In this document: positions 23,340-36,000 of the stretch, in pieces | How positions within the stretch are numbered: the first letter of the stretch is position 1 | Layout of the letters: each line of letters begins with the position of its first letter | NCBI GenBank assembly: GCA_003255025.1 | Contig: QANY01004819.1 | Coordinates: forward strand, 372,001 to 436,000 | Length of the DNA: 64,000 bases | Source of the DNA: Datisca glomerata | Taxonomy: Eukaryota; Streptophyta; Magnoliopsida; Cucurbitales; Datiscaceae | Direction of reading: 5' to 3' | Made by a program: the position numbers and the translations under genes | Notes under the pieces: model-generated | What the model was told of the DNA's origin: nothing | Database searches by the model: none | The model's input: only the letters and a program-made list of their open reading frames with translations

Positions 23340-23600
23340 ATAGTGCAGATAAAAAAGGGAGAGCGTCGAGGCGAGACGTGAGAGTGGGGAGAGCTGGAGA
23401 AGGGTAGAGCGTCGAGTGAGGTGAGACGCGAGACTCGAGAGTGGGGAGAACTGGAGAAGGGGAAAGCATTGAGTGAGGGGAGGTGAGACGCGAGAGTGGG
23501 GAGAACCCAGAAGTCAGAACTGGAGAAGGGGAGACTGGAGAGCGTCGAGCGAGACGTCAGGTGAGACGCGGGAGTGGGGACTGGGGAGAATTGGAGAAGG
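23340..23600. repeat. GC-rich minisatellite inside the hAT element
   Basis: About four imperfect ~70-bp units containing GAGCGTCGAG, GAGACGCGAGA, GTGGGGAGA and CTGGAGAAGG. It is strikingly GC-rich against the AT-rich background. It lies upstream of the transposase on the minus strand, so it may be a leader or promoter part of the transposon. Confidence 0.8.
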
Positions 23601-23819
23601 GAAAATTAGGTTAAATTTGTAGAGGTATATATATAGTGCAGTTCGGTTCGGTTAGGTGCAGTTTTTTCACAAAAACCGCACACCGAATGGAATCGAGCTT
23701 ATTTTTAACTTATACAACCGAACCGAACCGCCAAAAGTGAAAAAACTGGCCGAACCGTATCGGTTCGGTCGGGCGGTCTTGTTGGTTTTCTCGGTTTTAC
23801 TTACACCCCTAATCTTAAA

Positions 23820-24104
23820 TCAGTCCTAGGGTTGAAGAATAAGTTTTCTTTTTACAAGGGTTAAAATCATTTATTTTAACTTTTGACCCCATATTGTAGC
23901 TTTTCCTAATTGAAATTTGGATCCAGAAAATTACAGCTCCATAATGTTAAATACACATTTTTGTTGATAAATTCACTTAGTGAAAATTACATTTTGAAGT
24001 GTTCTAAGTGAATAACAAATAGTGAAAAGTAATTATACCAAATAGACAAGTTTTGAAAATTAATTTAAGAAATAACAGTTTTTTTTAAATTAAGGATAAT
24101 AACA
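23820..24104. other. intergenic, nothing recognised
   Basis: Short AT-rich spacer between the hAT element and the 280-bp tandem repeats. Confidence 0.5.
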
Positions 24105-24932
24105 GATTTTTAATGTCGTATCATCAATAAGTTGTTGAAGAATTTGTAGTTGACAACTTTAACTTCGATTTACAGATTTCATAATCATTCCTGGGGTTCT
24201 TGCTTTTAATTAAATATTCTGAAACTTATTGTCTTTTAATTCAAAATTATTTTTTATTTTTATTTTTAATTAAATTAAATGAAAATCAATGATTGATTCG
24301 AGTTTCTTTTTTTTCTAAGGTAATTCTGATAAGAAAATATTATAGTTTTAATGATTGATTCTAATACTAATAAACTACATAGTAGATTTTTAGTGCCACA
24401 TCATCAACGAGCTGTTGGGGAATTTGTAGTGAATAAATTAAACTTCGATTTACAGATTTCATAATCAATTTTTATGGGGCCCTTGCATTTAATTAAATAT
24501 TCTAGAATTTATCATCTTCAATTCAAACATTATTTTTTTTATTTTTAGTTAAATTACATGATAAACAATGATTGATTATAGTTTCATTTTTAGCTAATTT
24601 TGATAAAGAAATATTCTAGTTTCAATGATTGATTCTAATTTTGATAAGGTAAATAAAAAATTTTTAGTGTCATGTCATCAACCAGTTGTTGACGAATTTG
24701 TAGTTGACGATTTTAAACTTCAATTTACAGATTTCATAATCAGATTTGGTGGAGTCCTTGCATTTAATTAATATATTTAAGAATTTATTATTTTTCAATT
24801 TAAACGTTATTTTTTATTTTAGTTTAATTAAATTAGATAATAATCAATGATTGATTATAGTTTCTTTTTTTAGCTAATTCTAGTAATGAAATATTCTAGT
24901 TTCAATAATTGATTCTAATTCTGATAAGAAAA
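24105..24932. repeat. three ~280-bp tandem repeats
   Basis: Units start at 24105, 24385 and 24659 with GATTTTTAATGTC-type words. Each contains ATCATCAA, GAATTTGTAGT, TTACAGATTTCATAATCA, CAATGATTGATT and ends GATTCTAATNNTGATAAG. No coding content. A TA microsatellite follows. Confidence 0.9.
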
Positions 24933-24934
24933 AT

Positions 24935-24935
24935 A

Positions 24936-24961
<26 letters not shown>
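24935..24961 (+). repeat. TA microsatellite
   Basis: About 13 TA units after the third 280-bp repeat. Confidence 0.9.
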
Positions 24962-24966
<5 letters not shown>

Positions 24967-25014
24967 TTAATTTAGTCCAAAATTATTAACTAATTAGGAA
25001 ACCTGCTATCTGAA

Positions 25015-26770
25015 GAATATCAAGAAACATGGAAGAAATAGAGAAGAAAGGGAGAAGGAAGGTAGAGAGAAACAAAAAGAAAACGAAGATGATATACTTG
25101 ACTTCAACAGTAGCAAACAAATAAAATACAAGAAAGAGAGTTAAGGGATAAACAGAAAAGGACTAAACTACCCCTAACAATTAAGAATAATTATCTCACT
25201 TAATATCCCCCTCAAACTTATCTCAGGACTGATGATAAGTTTGTCCCTCAGAAAAGTAAACTGAGGAGAGGATAAATGTTTGGTAAAAAGATCTGCAAGT
25301 TGTAATTCAGAAGGTACATGTTTAACTAATAAGTCTTTTTTCATAACTCTCTCTCTAACAAAAGGTTATTTATGTTATGATAAATGTAATGATCGCTTAT
25401 ATACAAGAATATCAAGAAACAAAGAAGAAATGGAGAAGGAAGGCAGAGAGAAACAGAAACAAAACAAAGATGATTCAGTTGACTTCAACAATAACAAACA
25501 AACTAAATACAAGAAATAGAGCTAAGGGATAAACAAGAAAGGACTAAACACCCTTAACAACTAACAGTAATTACCTCACTTAATACTGTTTACTTAAATC
25601 TGTTGAAAACCTGTTATTTTTTAAATCACCTCAGTTAAAGTTGTAATTCAGAAGGTACATGTTTAACTAATAAGTCTTTTTTCATAACCCTCTCTCTAAC
25701 AAAAGGTTATTTATGTTATGATAAATTTGATGATCGCTTACATACAAGAATATCAAGAAACAGAGAAGAAATGGAGAAGAAAGGGAGAAGGAAGGTAGAG
25801 AGAAACAAAAACAAAACGAAGATGATTCATTTGACTTCAACAGTAACAAACAAACTAAATACAAGAAAGAGAGCTGAGGGATAAATAGGAAAGGACTAAA
25901 CTACCCCTAACAACTAACAATAATTATCTCACTTAATATCCCCTCTCAAACTTATCCGAAGACTGATGATAAGTTTGTCCCTCAGAAAAGTAAACTGAGG
26001 AGAGGATAAATGTTTGGTAAAAAGATCTGCAAGTTGTAATTCAGAAGGTACATGTTTAACTAATAAGTCTTTTTTCATAACTCTCTCTCTAACAAAAGGT
26101 TATTTATGTTATGATAAATGTAATGATCGCTTACATACAAGAATATCAAGAAACGAAGAAGAAATGGAGAAGGAAGGCAGAGAGAAACAGAAACAAAACG
26201 AAGATGATTCACTTGACTTCAACAATAACAAACAGACTAAATACAAGAAAGAGAGCTAAGGGATAAACAAGAAAGGACTAAACTACCCCTAACAACTAAC
26301 AATAATTATCTCACTTAATATCCCCTCTCAAACTTATCCCAGAACTGATGATAAGTTTGTCCCTGAGAAAAGTAAACTGAAGAGAGGATAAAAATTTGGT
26401 AAAAAGATCTGCAAGTTGTAATTCAGAAGATACGTGTTTAACTAATAAGTCTTTTTTCATAACTCTCTCTCTAACAAAAGGTTATTTATGTTATGATAAA
26501 TGTAATGATCGCTTACATACAAGAATATCAAGAAACAAAGAAGAAATGGAGAAGAAAGGGAGAAGGAAGGCAGAGAGAAACAGAAACAAAACAAAGATGA
26601 TTCACTTGACTTCAACAATAACAAACAAACTAAATACAAGAAAGAGAGCTAAGGGATAAACAAGAAAGGACTAAACTACCCCTAACAACTAACAATAATT
26701 ACCTCACTTAATACTGTTTACTTAAATCTGTTGAAAACCTGTTATTTTTTAAATCACCTCAGTTAAAGTT
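25015..26770 (-). repeat. mosaic tandem array built from a copia 3' end plus PHO1 flanking DNA
   Basis: Five units start at GAATATCAAGAAAC (25015, 25407, 25748, 26141, 26523), spaced 392, 341, 393 and 382 bp. Read on the minus strand, each holds the end of a Ty1/copia polyprotein (K-K-D-L-L-V-K-H-V-P-S-E-L-Q-L-A-D-L-F-T-K and a T-F-L-R-D-K-L segment), the stop, then the first part of an LTR (GTTAGGGGTAGTTTAGTCC). Units 2 and 5 end instead in a different ~60-bp tail (TACTGTTTACTTAAATC to TCAGTTAAAGTTG). After unit 5 that tail runs directly into the PHO1 3' region. The plus-strand open frames over these units are antisense by-products. Confidence 0.82.
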
Positions 26771-26942
26771 GTTTATTATGCAAAATTTTCCAATAGTGAA
26801 TGGCGAGCTAGATCCACTCTGCACAATGATACAATAAACTGCGTGGATCCGCTTTCCAAACTCTTTTGCCCCTTATGGGGCAAAAAACTTGTTTTAGGGA
26901 CTTTTCAAATTCAGTGGTACATGATTAAAGGGGTCTTGACTC
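26771..26942 (-). other. probable 3' UTR of the PHO1-like gene
   Basis: The DNA after the stop codon holds AATAAA on the minus strand (26772-26777), a plausible poly(A) signal about 166 bases downstream. It also holds a perfect 9-bp stem TTTTGCCCC/GGGGCAAAA with a 4-base loop at 26864-26885, and a second inverted pair GATCCAC/GTGGATC (26811-26817, 26843-26849). The extent of the transcript is inferred. Confidence 0.55.
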
Positions 26943-27033
26943 TTAGCCATCGCAGTCCGTCTCCCGAAACGGCAAAGGCACCGCCTTAACAGCCCTGAAT
27001 TTGCCCACATTGTTTAAATGCTCATTCTCTAAC
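26943..27033 (-). CDS. PHO1-like: PHO1-like exon 15 with stop
   Basis: 91 bp, codons 756-785 plus TAA. It encodes [16 protein letters not shown] and a short tail with P-L-P-F. This cytosolic C-terminus is typical of PHO1 proteins. Too short for an open-frame screen but exactly in phase with exon 14. Confidence 0.94.
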
Positions 27034-30000
27034 CTGCTTACATTAAATTAATCAAATCAAATTAAAATAAATTAATAAATTTAATTTATGAACTAGACAT
27101 CAAAGTGATAAGACTGCATGCATATGCATTGGTCTTTAACTAAGTAATTGCATTAAACATGGGACAGGGAAATAAATATTAAGGCAATGTTTTTAAAATT
27201 ACCTGTAAAAATTCCAATGCCCTCGACGGATAACCTCCAGAGAAGCCAACAGAAAGTCGAGCAACCGCGACTCCACGTCTCCGATATTCAGCCGCAGTAC
27301 GGTCTCCACCCAAGCAACTCTCAGTACAATATTCACAACCTACAAACCAAAGAAAAAAAAGTTTTCTACTTTGTTTGTCAAGTGTCTCGTAACTTCATAT
27401 CATCCGCATTGAGATGAGAGAGAACAATGTGAGATTGAATGCATGAAGGAAATTTGTTAACGACAAGTGAGTCACGTATAATTTTTAAAATTATAGGTTG
27501 TATAAGTATATTTAAGATAAAATACAGGACAAGTGAATTATTCAAGAGGCATGTACCAAAAACACAGGACACAAGTTAATGTAAGTTACCATAATATTAA
27601 CAAAAGTAAATAATTGAATAACTCACAATGGATACATAGTAAAAGGCTTTGTTCTTGAGAATGAGGTCATCTCTAAGCCAGAAGTTGATGGAGTTTGGGT
27701 TGAGAAGTCCCCAATCTTTGACAAAATCCCAATACAACTGATAAAATGTGGCCCCAAAAGAAGTGATCAACACTATTGCCAACCCTAGGTTGTTTGGCTG
27801 CCTACAATATGTGATCCTTGCTCCAGCTGCTACCATGGCTGATAAATATTTCCCCATGTTTGCCAAATGGCTTAGCTCTCTTTCATCTACCCATCTTCTT
27901 CCACACTTGCGTAGGAAAAAAAAGAAAAGAATATAAAATGGCATATGGTTTTAGCAACTTTCCATAATCAAATCCATTGTTTTACATAATCGTAGGGTTA
28001 TATTCCTGTATTTTGAAACTTTATTGCAACCAAAACACTTTGTTCATATAACTAGAAAATCGGAAGAAGACCTCCTATGGTTGAGGGTCCTCGGTAATTG
28101 GTAGTTCGGCTTATCTGATCAGACGACCCATATGAGATGAACTTAAAAAAAATGTTATAATGAAGCCAAATGAAAATGAACGTAGAGTGTTTGAATTGCA
28201 GCCAAATTCAGTATGTGTGTGGACCAGAATGACAATTTAAAGTGGGATCATCAAACTGAAAACTTAACAAATTTGGAGGCAAATCAATCTTTAGAAATGG
28301 AGGCTAATGACTTTAGTTCAGATTTAAGAAGATTAAATTACCTGCATGGCTCGCCAATAGTATGGCAAAAATGAGATTATATAAACTAGCTCTCTGGCTA
28401 ACCTGCCCGATTCACACGTTTCTTTCCGATGCAAATTGAATATTCCGGCAGTGAAATAGCATGCTGTGGATTCCATGTACCTTAACAATGGAATCTTGAA
28501 GCAAACAACGTACTAATTATTTTGGGATGAATTCCAAAATTAAATCAGCAAGAATTTAAGTCCCGAACTGGTATATATGTGATTTTAAAACAGGAAAACA
28601 ATGTTCTGTAAACAATATTTTAATATCTGAAAATATGTTTGGAAGTAGTTTTGAAGAACTTTTTTATTGTAAATCTTCTGAAAAAAATTGTTTTAAATCA
28701 GTTCTAAATTGACCAAAATACAATTTTTTATGTATGCTCATTATAAAACTGAAAATTCAAGTAAGGTTACAGACGAATTTACCGATGTATACCTGGCTTG
28801 TAAGTTGGTCAGCCATAAAAAAGTCGACCATCAAAACCTACAAAATCATACTTATGTGGTGATGTAAACAATGGATTCCATGTTTGAAGAATATGATCAA
28901 GGAAATAACATGTACCTTGCAAAACGGAGAGCAAACTATGTTGCGAAGTATGCCTATAAAACAGTAGCGCGTCGAGCGATAAAATACCTCAAGTGGACAT
29001 ATGAGTATCGCGACGAAAATCTGAATCAGAAATGGAATAATTTGTTGAAATGATTTAAAAGTGAACATATGAGTAACCACAAGTAATTATGTGAAATTAA
29101 TATAAAACTAACATTATTTCATTGTTTTTCTCCCTCATTTTTTTCGATTTATATTTACATTTTGTATAAGCTTATGAAGAAAAGAACTATCATGAGCGTA
29201 GACTACACATTTGATTCGGATTTCAGTTATCAATTATTAATCTATGATAATTCAGTAAATATTTCGTTTACTAAAATATATTTTTCCTAGTATTTATTCA
29301 AAGCACATTGATATGTACACAATTACACAGTTTGTAAACGATCAGCAAAAGTAGAGCTGACCAAGAGGAGAATTCCAGGAATGGCATCAACTTGGGAGGA
29401 AGAAAAGACTCTGGCTCTTAAGATCAGATGGATGATCATTGCTCCAACCACAGCAGTCATGGAGGTTGTGCATATCAGGAAGGCGTCGCGATACTTTAAC
29501 ACCGTGCTCGGATTGAACTCAAATATGAAATTGTAATTGATCCTTGAACGCTTCCACATAAAGAGGTTACATCCATACACAAACATGTGCAAACTTAGCA
29601 ATGTAAACATACTGCCAAAAAAAGAAAGAACACTCAATGTTATTATTTATCAGTACACATTAGAAATCTAGAGCTACAAGAAAACTAATGAATTTATATG
29701 AAGAATCTGTTTCAGAAAATGTTATTTTAGTTCAGGGTGCTCATCGCTGCTATTGTTACTATGAGTTGGCAGTATATGCACCCTCAAGATGCAAAATAAA
29801 AAAGAAAAATAGATCTTCAATTACGGAAGTAGTGAGAGTAAATTGAAAAAAGAGTGAGAAAGAGAACCTGAAAACAGGGTAGACAATTTCCACATAAGGA
29901 CCCTGTTTGGTAACGGAAAAGACACCTGACATATGGGCTAATGTTGCAAATATACTAAACAATGATACAAAACACCCTGTAAATAACCCTGCATCCACAG

Positions 30001-33000
30001 AAATTAATAAAACCAAAAGGAATTTCAACTCTAGGAACTAAGAATGAAAAGGAAGAAAAGCAGAATTAATGAGAATGAATTCTTCAACAAAAAAAGAAAA
30101 AAAACACTGAGAAGGAAATTTAATGAAATTGATAGTAGTAAACTTCATTAATTCTTCATTATGTTTTATTAATTTTTTTTTCAAAAATGAAGCTCTCTAC
30201 ATTTTTTCAAAAACCATATTTTTTATCTCTAAACACAGCCTTAAATCTAGAAGAATGCATCACAAATTCATCTAGAAAAATAACCCTTAATTTATTTTTC
30301 TCTCATATTTTAGTAATCAAGTAGATTAATGTAAATTATTCCTTTAGAGATTTGAAAAACAAAATCATTTTGTTTAAATAAGGGAATGATATGCTCATTT
30401 AGAGAGAGAGAGAGTACCAACAAAAAAAGTAACCATATGAGAGTCTTTTTGGTGTTGTGGCCTCAAATATTTCATAGCTTTTTTTCTGTCATTGCTGGTG
30501 AAATGCTCTGTGAATATAGACTCTACTTCATCCATTAACCTAACAACCTTTCTCAACCAAATGTTGTATTAAATTAAATAGTTATTCACATCTATATAGT
30601 GAAAGTTGATACTGGTAAGCCAAACATCATATCCATTGTCTTTTTGGTGTTGAGGTCTCAAATATTATATTAGGGTATATTTTAGCTAATTTATCAATTT
30701 GGAAGTAGACAAATGGTATTCTTATCAACCCAAAAAAAAAAACTTACCTTATCAGAGGTGATAAAATGAGATTGTTTTACCACTCTTAGATAACTTGTGG
30801 AGGCCTTCTGGTTTGATACCTGTAAAAGAGAAATACTAGATGCCCTTAATTTTTTATATTTAAATTTAGTTTTTATTTGTCGATCTTTCAGGTGACAGAA
30901 TCTATTTTACCTTGTCGAATTTCTTAAGTATCTTTGCAAAGGCCACCATGTTAAGTGAGCTGCAACAAGTGAGAAAAAAGTTAATATGTGACCTTTTAAT
31001 AATTATGAGAACTTTTACTTGAAGAAGCCAAAAACTTAAAACTAATTTAAGTTTAAAATTTCAAATATTTAATATAAATTGACTTAAATATTTTAATTAG
31101 AATGTCAGTTTGTACAGATATTGAGGTGTATCAATCGTCTCATTATTCATATATGACATGATAGAAGATGATCTAATCATATGATTATGAATTGAGTAAC
31201 TAATATTGTCTTTGATATAATATATCTATTATATTTCTATAACAATGTAAATTGGGTTCTTTACTTTATTTCTGTTAAAATCTTAGAGCATAATTCAACT
31301 AAAATCTAACTTATGAGTTGATGATTGCTCTAAACCCATATTTTTAACTCAATACTTCTGCTTAACGATATGATATTATTTGCTCAATAATTTCTTACCA
31401 TTTCCTTTAATTAAAAGAAAACATTGGACACATTCGTCATGTTTGAGATGGTTAATAAAAATATATTAAAATTTAAAATTTTAATATAAATAAATTAGAA
31501 TATAATTTTAACTAGAATATCATTCTGGATTGATACCGAGGTGTATCTATCATCTCATTATTCATATAACAATGCAACATAAGGTTCTTTACTTTTATTT
31601 TCTTACCATTTCCTTTAATTAAAGAAAACCTTCCACATATGAGCCATATTTGATATGGTTAGTAAAATATATGACACTCACTTTACAATAATACAAAGCA
31701 CGATATTTTTTTTTTCTTTATCTTAGATGTAACAAATAACAAGTTGATTTATATCTCTACCTGATCATTTCCCTTTTTCGTGCATGCCCCACTAATATGC
31801 TTTTCTAACGTGTGTATTCTTCAGTTCCTAGCTTATATAAAGACTAGTTTTTTTTTACGTGGTGAAAATATACTGATTTGATCTTAAAAAAAGAGAGAGA
31901 TAAATAAGACAAGATGGTATTATTGTTCATCGACTTGTTTTTCTCTTGTGCAAATTTTAAAAACTGGATTTTGTGAAGTCTGTTGTATATATTAAGGACA
32001 TAAAAAGGTACCAGCTTTTTGAGGACGTGTCTTAATTAGTTTGTCTTCTATAATCACTTTTCCTGTGTGTGACTATGTTGCCTAAAGAGTAATTTATTTA
32101 TCAAGTTTTAATAAATACGTGATGTGTCTATCATTAATAAGTTGATATTTTATTACTTATTAAATATTTTATCATTTGTAGATTAACTAACATATAAATA
32201 ATCACACTTACACTTTGTCTAAATCTTAGTCTTTGCAGAATTAATTGTTTCCTAACTCCAAAAAAAAAACTTATTTGTTTTTGCCATATTCTTAATGTTG
32301 CCTTTGGGTTGTTTTTCTTTGATTAATTTATAGGCTTTTTCTTTTTTTTTTTTCTTTCAAATATATCAGTTATTGTTGGGTTTAGTGGTCAGTTGATAAA
32401 AGGTCTACTTGAGTGCTAACCTAGTTTAGATATTTCCTAATTTCCTTAATATCACTTACTGAGACATAGATTTTATCCAAAAAAAAAACATGCAAGCCAA
32501 AATCAAAATCAAGAAAGGAATATCAATTATAAGAAACAAACCTATAAGTTTTAAGAAGGAAGAGGCCTCTGTAGAGCTCAACAAAAGCTCCTCTAATAGT
32601 TTTCTCAGCACACTGAATCATCTTCTTGTTAATGAAATGATCCGGTGAGGATGATGGTCCTACAGCTGATCCATCTTTCTTGTGATGATTAGTAATCAAA
32701 TCTTCCAAAAGCATACAATTAATTGTTGAGATTCTTCTTGTTGTTGCAGTGTTTACATAAGTCTTATGCTTTCCTCCTTTTTTGATTATCTTGCTTAATG
32801 TGGAAGTGACTGAGTCGGAGGCTGAGTTGCACTTTAAATCTTCAACATCCTCAGCCTCATCTGCCTTTAATATTGCTTCTGCACTGCTTCTCTTGTTATC
32901 ATCTGCATTAACAATAATACGAATATATGTCAATATTCCATAGGGACGAACCCACCCCTAATAGGTGTAAACTAATGTAAACTTATAAAGGCTGAGCTGT

Positions 33001-36000
33001 TTTATTTCTATTGCTATTAAGGTAGTTTATTAGCTTAACTGCAAGAAAGTATTCATATCCAAAAATATTTTATTTTATTCAGATTTTAAGGGGAGAGAAT
33101 AAATAAAATCTTGAAGTTTGTAAAACGTGTACACGTGTCATCAAATGATATGGAGGAGTACTGATTATTCGATACTCCAGGAGTACCAGAAAATTTTCAC
33201 TTAACTTCCTAGGTTATCTATTTAAGTGTACGAGTGCATGGCTTGGTTTAATTAATCAATAATATGTGAGAATTATGTCCATAAAGTAGGGTGTAATAAC
33301 TATTTATGAGTATTTAGTTATTTCTCAGACATTTTGTATTACTGAATTTAATGAATGATTGAAAGTTTTTTTTATTAATTAAAGTGTGTGTTGATAATTT
33401 ACTCAAGCCTTGGAACTAATGTCAACGTAAGAAGAGTAAAGATAGAGAGGTCTTCCAGACAAACTCTTCTGAAATAGTTCAAAATATTATTCTTAGTTTT
33501 AGGACGGACTGGACGATCATGACTGTTAGGTTGAACAAAAGGATGTCGGTCTTGGGGCATGGAAATGGAGACTCTAACGGTTGACCTAAAAATATTGTTG
33601 AACATGTTGAATATACCAGTAACCAATTAGTTTAGAGTAAAACTATTTATCTAGCACTAAATCTAATTGTTACACCTATAAGAGTATTTTTGTAATTATT
33701 TTAATCCTGAGGTGAATACAAAAATTGACTTAGTTAGTTCAATCTTTGATATGACAAAGGAGTGGTTCAAATTGTCAGACAATATCTTAGTTGTTGGGTT
33801 CGTGTTCAACTATGTTGGAGTTGCGTGATTAATAAATATAAAAATTCGTGGCGAGATTGCAAATGCAACAATATCACCTTATACTTTATTGATGAGTGTG
33901 TGAATATATTAACTTGGCCAAGTATTCGATAAAATGAATCATTTAATAAGACATGGTGAACTGCATGAGACAATTCACTCTTATGTCTTTCTTATTCACA
34001 GTCAATAAGAGATAATAACATGAGGGGTAAAACGATAATTTTACATCCTGCTCTTGTTACCGATATTCACGAAGGGTAATATTTTAAAATATTTTGTGGG
34101 CCGTAAAACAAAAGAAGTGATTTACACCGACAAAAAAAGTAACACGCATGAATCGAGAGTTGACTAGGCATCACACCTATAGTGGAGTCGTATGATGTCA
34201 GGATTAAATAGGGCGAGAATTTATGGATTAAAATTTATCGAGTATTTGAATCCTATAGCTTTATTCATGTGGATCCATTTGGCCTCAGGAGTAGCTCATA
34301 AGGATATGAATGAAAAACAACACCAGTTAGACCAAAAACATGTTTTGGACCAATGTATATTTCCCGAACCCATATGTGATGGGTGTTGTCACTTAATTAG
34401 TGAAGAACAAGTAATTAATGGTCAAATTAATTAACTGATTATTTTCTAATCATTAGATAATTAGTAAATAAAAAATTAATTAAATAGTTGATAGAGATCA
34501 ATTTGGATTGATGAATTTGAACGTAACATTAACTCTAGGGAGATATGCAATTTTTGGCAATAGCAAATATTAGGGAGTGAATTTTTGGTAATTTAACATA
34601 TTGGGGTATATATGTAAATTTTGTAATTATTATATAAGGGATGACAATAGGATTGCGTCTCTAACCCTGACACAACGTGTGATTACACAGAGTAGTTTCT
34701 CTCATTCCCCCTAGTTGCCTCTGAAATACATAAAGGATAAGGAAAAATAAAAATTTTCTTCTCTAGTTATTTTGAGAGTCCACACTCAATTCTTGATCAA
34801 AATCCAATTAATATATACTTCTGAATTCTATGAGTGGTTGTTGGTATGAAAGTTGATTCGAGTTCTACGAACAATGAAGAACACAAAGACAATCAATATG
34901 ATTCTACCAAGTCAGAAATTCTCCAATACAACATAAGGTATAAATCGTTTCTACCTCTATTGACTACGTTTAACTAAGTATATATAATCGTAAGTATGGT
35001 TTAATATTTAATATGATTAAATAATTGATGTGAACAATTTTTTATTTTCTGTCCACGAACCATTCACAGTTCATTGATGTGTTTTCAAATTTTAAAACCC
35101 GGTCCAACAATTGGTATCAAGAGCCACAGGTTCTTGATTGCGTATATTTAGTTTTAAACGTATGTATTATTGGATGTTGTCATATTGCCATATTATTTTG
35201 TATGGTAGATTTAAAATGGTTTTGAATGTGTTTTATGAATGGATCCCGATCTATTGGCTCTAGGCGTTTAGTTTTTCAATTTTTGAATTGATGTACGCTG
35301 AAATTGAGGCATAGGATTTTATGTAATTTATTTTCTTGTAAAAGTTGTATGTTTTTCTAAATTCCATGTAATCTGTCGCCGCCTTAGAAAGTCACCGTCA
35401 CCACCGCCTGCCATCGTGCTGCGCCGCCTCCTACCCCACTACTTGTCGTTGCGATCCTGCGTGGTGACTAGGGTTTGTAAAATCCTAAGCAATAACAATT
35501 AGGGTTTAGGACGCCCTGTGATGTTTCGTGAAAACCTTTATCTTTTTATCTTTTGAATTTTGAATTTAAAAAAGGATATTCAATGGGCTTATTTAACTAG
35601 AAAATTAGTTTTCCTGAATTAAAGAGTTTTGATCAAAGCTTTAAAATATGATTGCATTGTTGTAAAGAGTTATAAAATTGGTGGGACTTCCTGAAGGACA
35701 ATAAGACAATTACAGACGTCATGCATATTAGCATTTAAATTACTGTAATTTATTTATTAATCTTTTTATGGGTTGTAATTAGAAATGAGTCAATAGGGAG
35801 GTTAATTTTGAATGAATGATTTATTATTAATATCGCATTACCATATAATATGCCATATAGAAATAGGGATATGCCAATATCAACATGCTATGTAGCATGT
35901 ACATGTATTATTGTAGTTTAAATTTATAATATGTTATAATTTAAATACGATGTGAATTTTATAAAAGTTATAAATTTTAAATTGGGATTTAAATTTTATA

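Larger units (their letters stand above)
20116..23811 (-). mobile_element. hAT-superfamily DNA transposon, inactive
   Basis: The ends are short inverted repeats TAGGAGTGTAA (left) and TTACACCCCTA (right). They are flanked by 8-bp target copies ATCTTGAA (20108-20115) and ATCTTAAA (23812-23819), 7 of 8 identical. Both subterminal zones (about 20130-20275 and 23630-23800) are packed with GGTTCGG/CCGAACC words. The transposase lies on the minus strand and is broken. Eight-base duplications and the transposase type both support hAT. Confidence 0.93.

Noticed and set aside
25280..26659. Three near-identical plus-strand open frames of 79-87 codons (25280, 26014, 26396), looking like a small gene family
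   Set aside because: They are antisense to a copia RNase H end and LTR repeated in tandem; the minus strand gives a clear copia protein motif, the plus strand gives none.
27187..27417. Plus-strand open frame of 76 codons
   Set aside because: It is the antisense of PHO1 exon 14 and its introns.
28871..29053. Plus-strand 60-codon open frame
   Set aside because: It overlaps PHO1 exon 10 in antisense; the minus strand carries the conserved protein.
26943..32902. Treating the 27-33 kb and 56.9-58.1 kb PHO1 blocks as two separate or duplicated genes
   Set aside because: There is no overlap of domains between the blocks, the intron phases match exactly, and the joined length is that of one PHO1 protein.
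34192..34434. 80-codon open frame in the 5' LTR of copia B as a gene
   Set aside because: The equivalent place in the 3' LTR is interrupted and no domain is seen.
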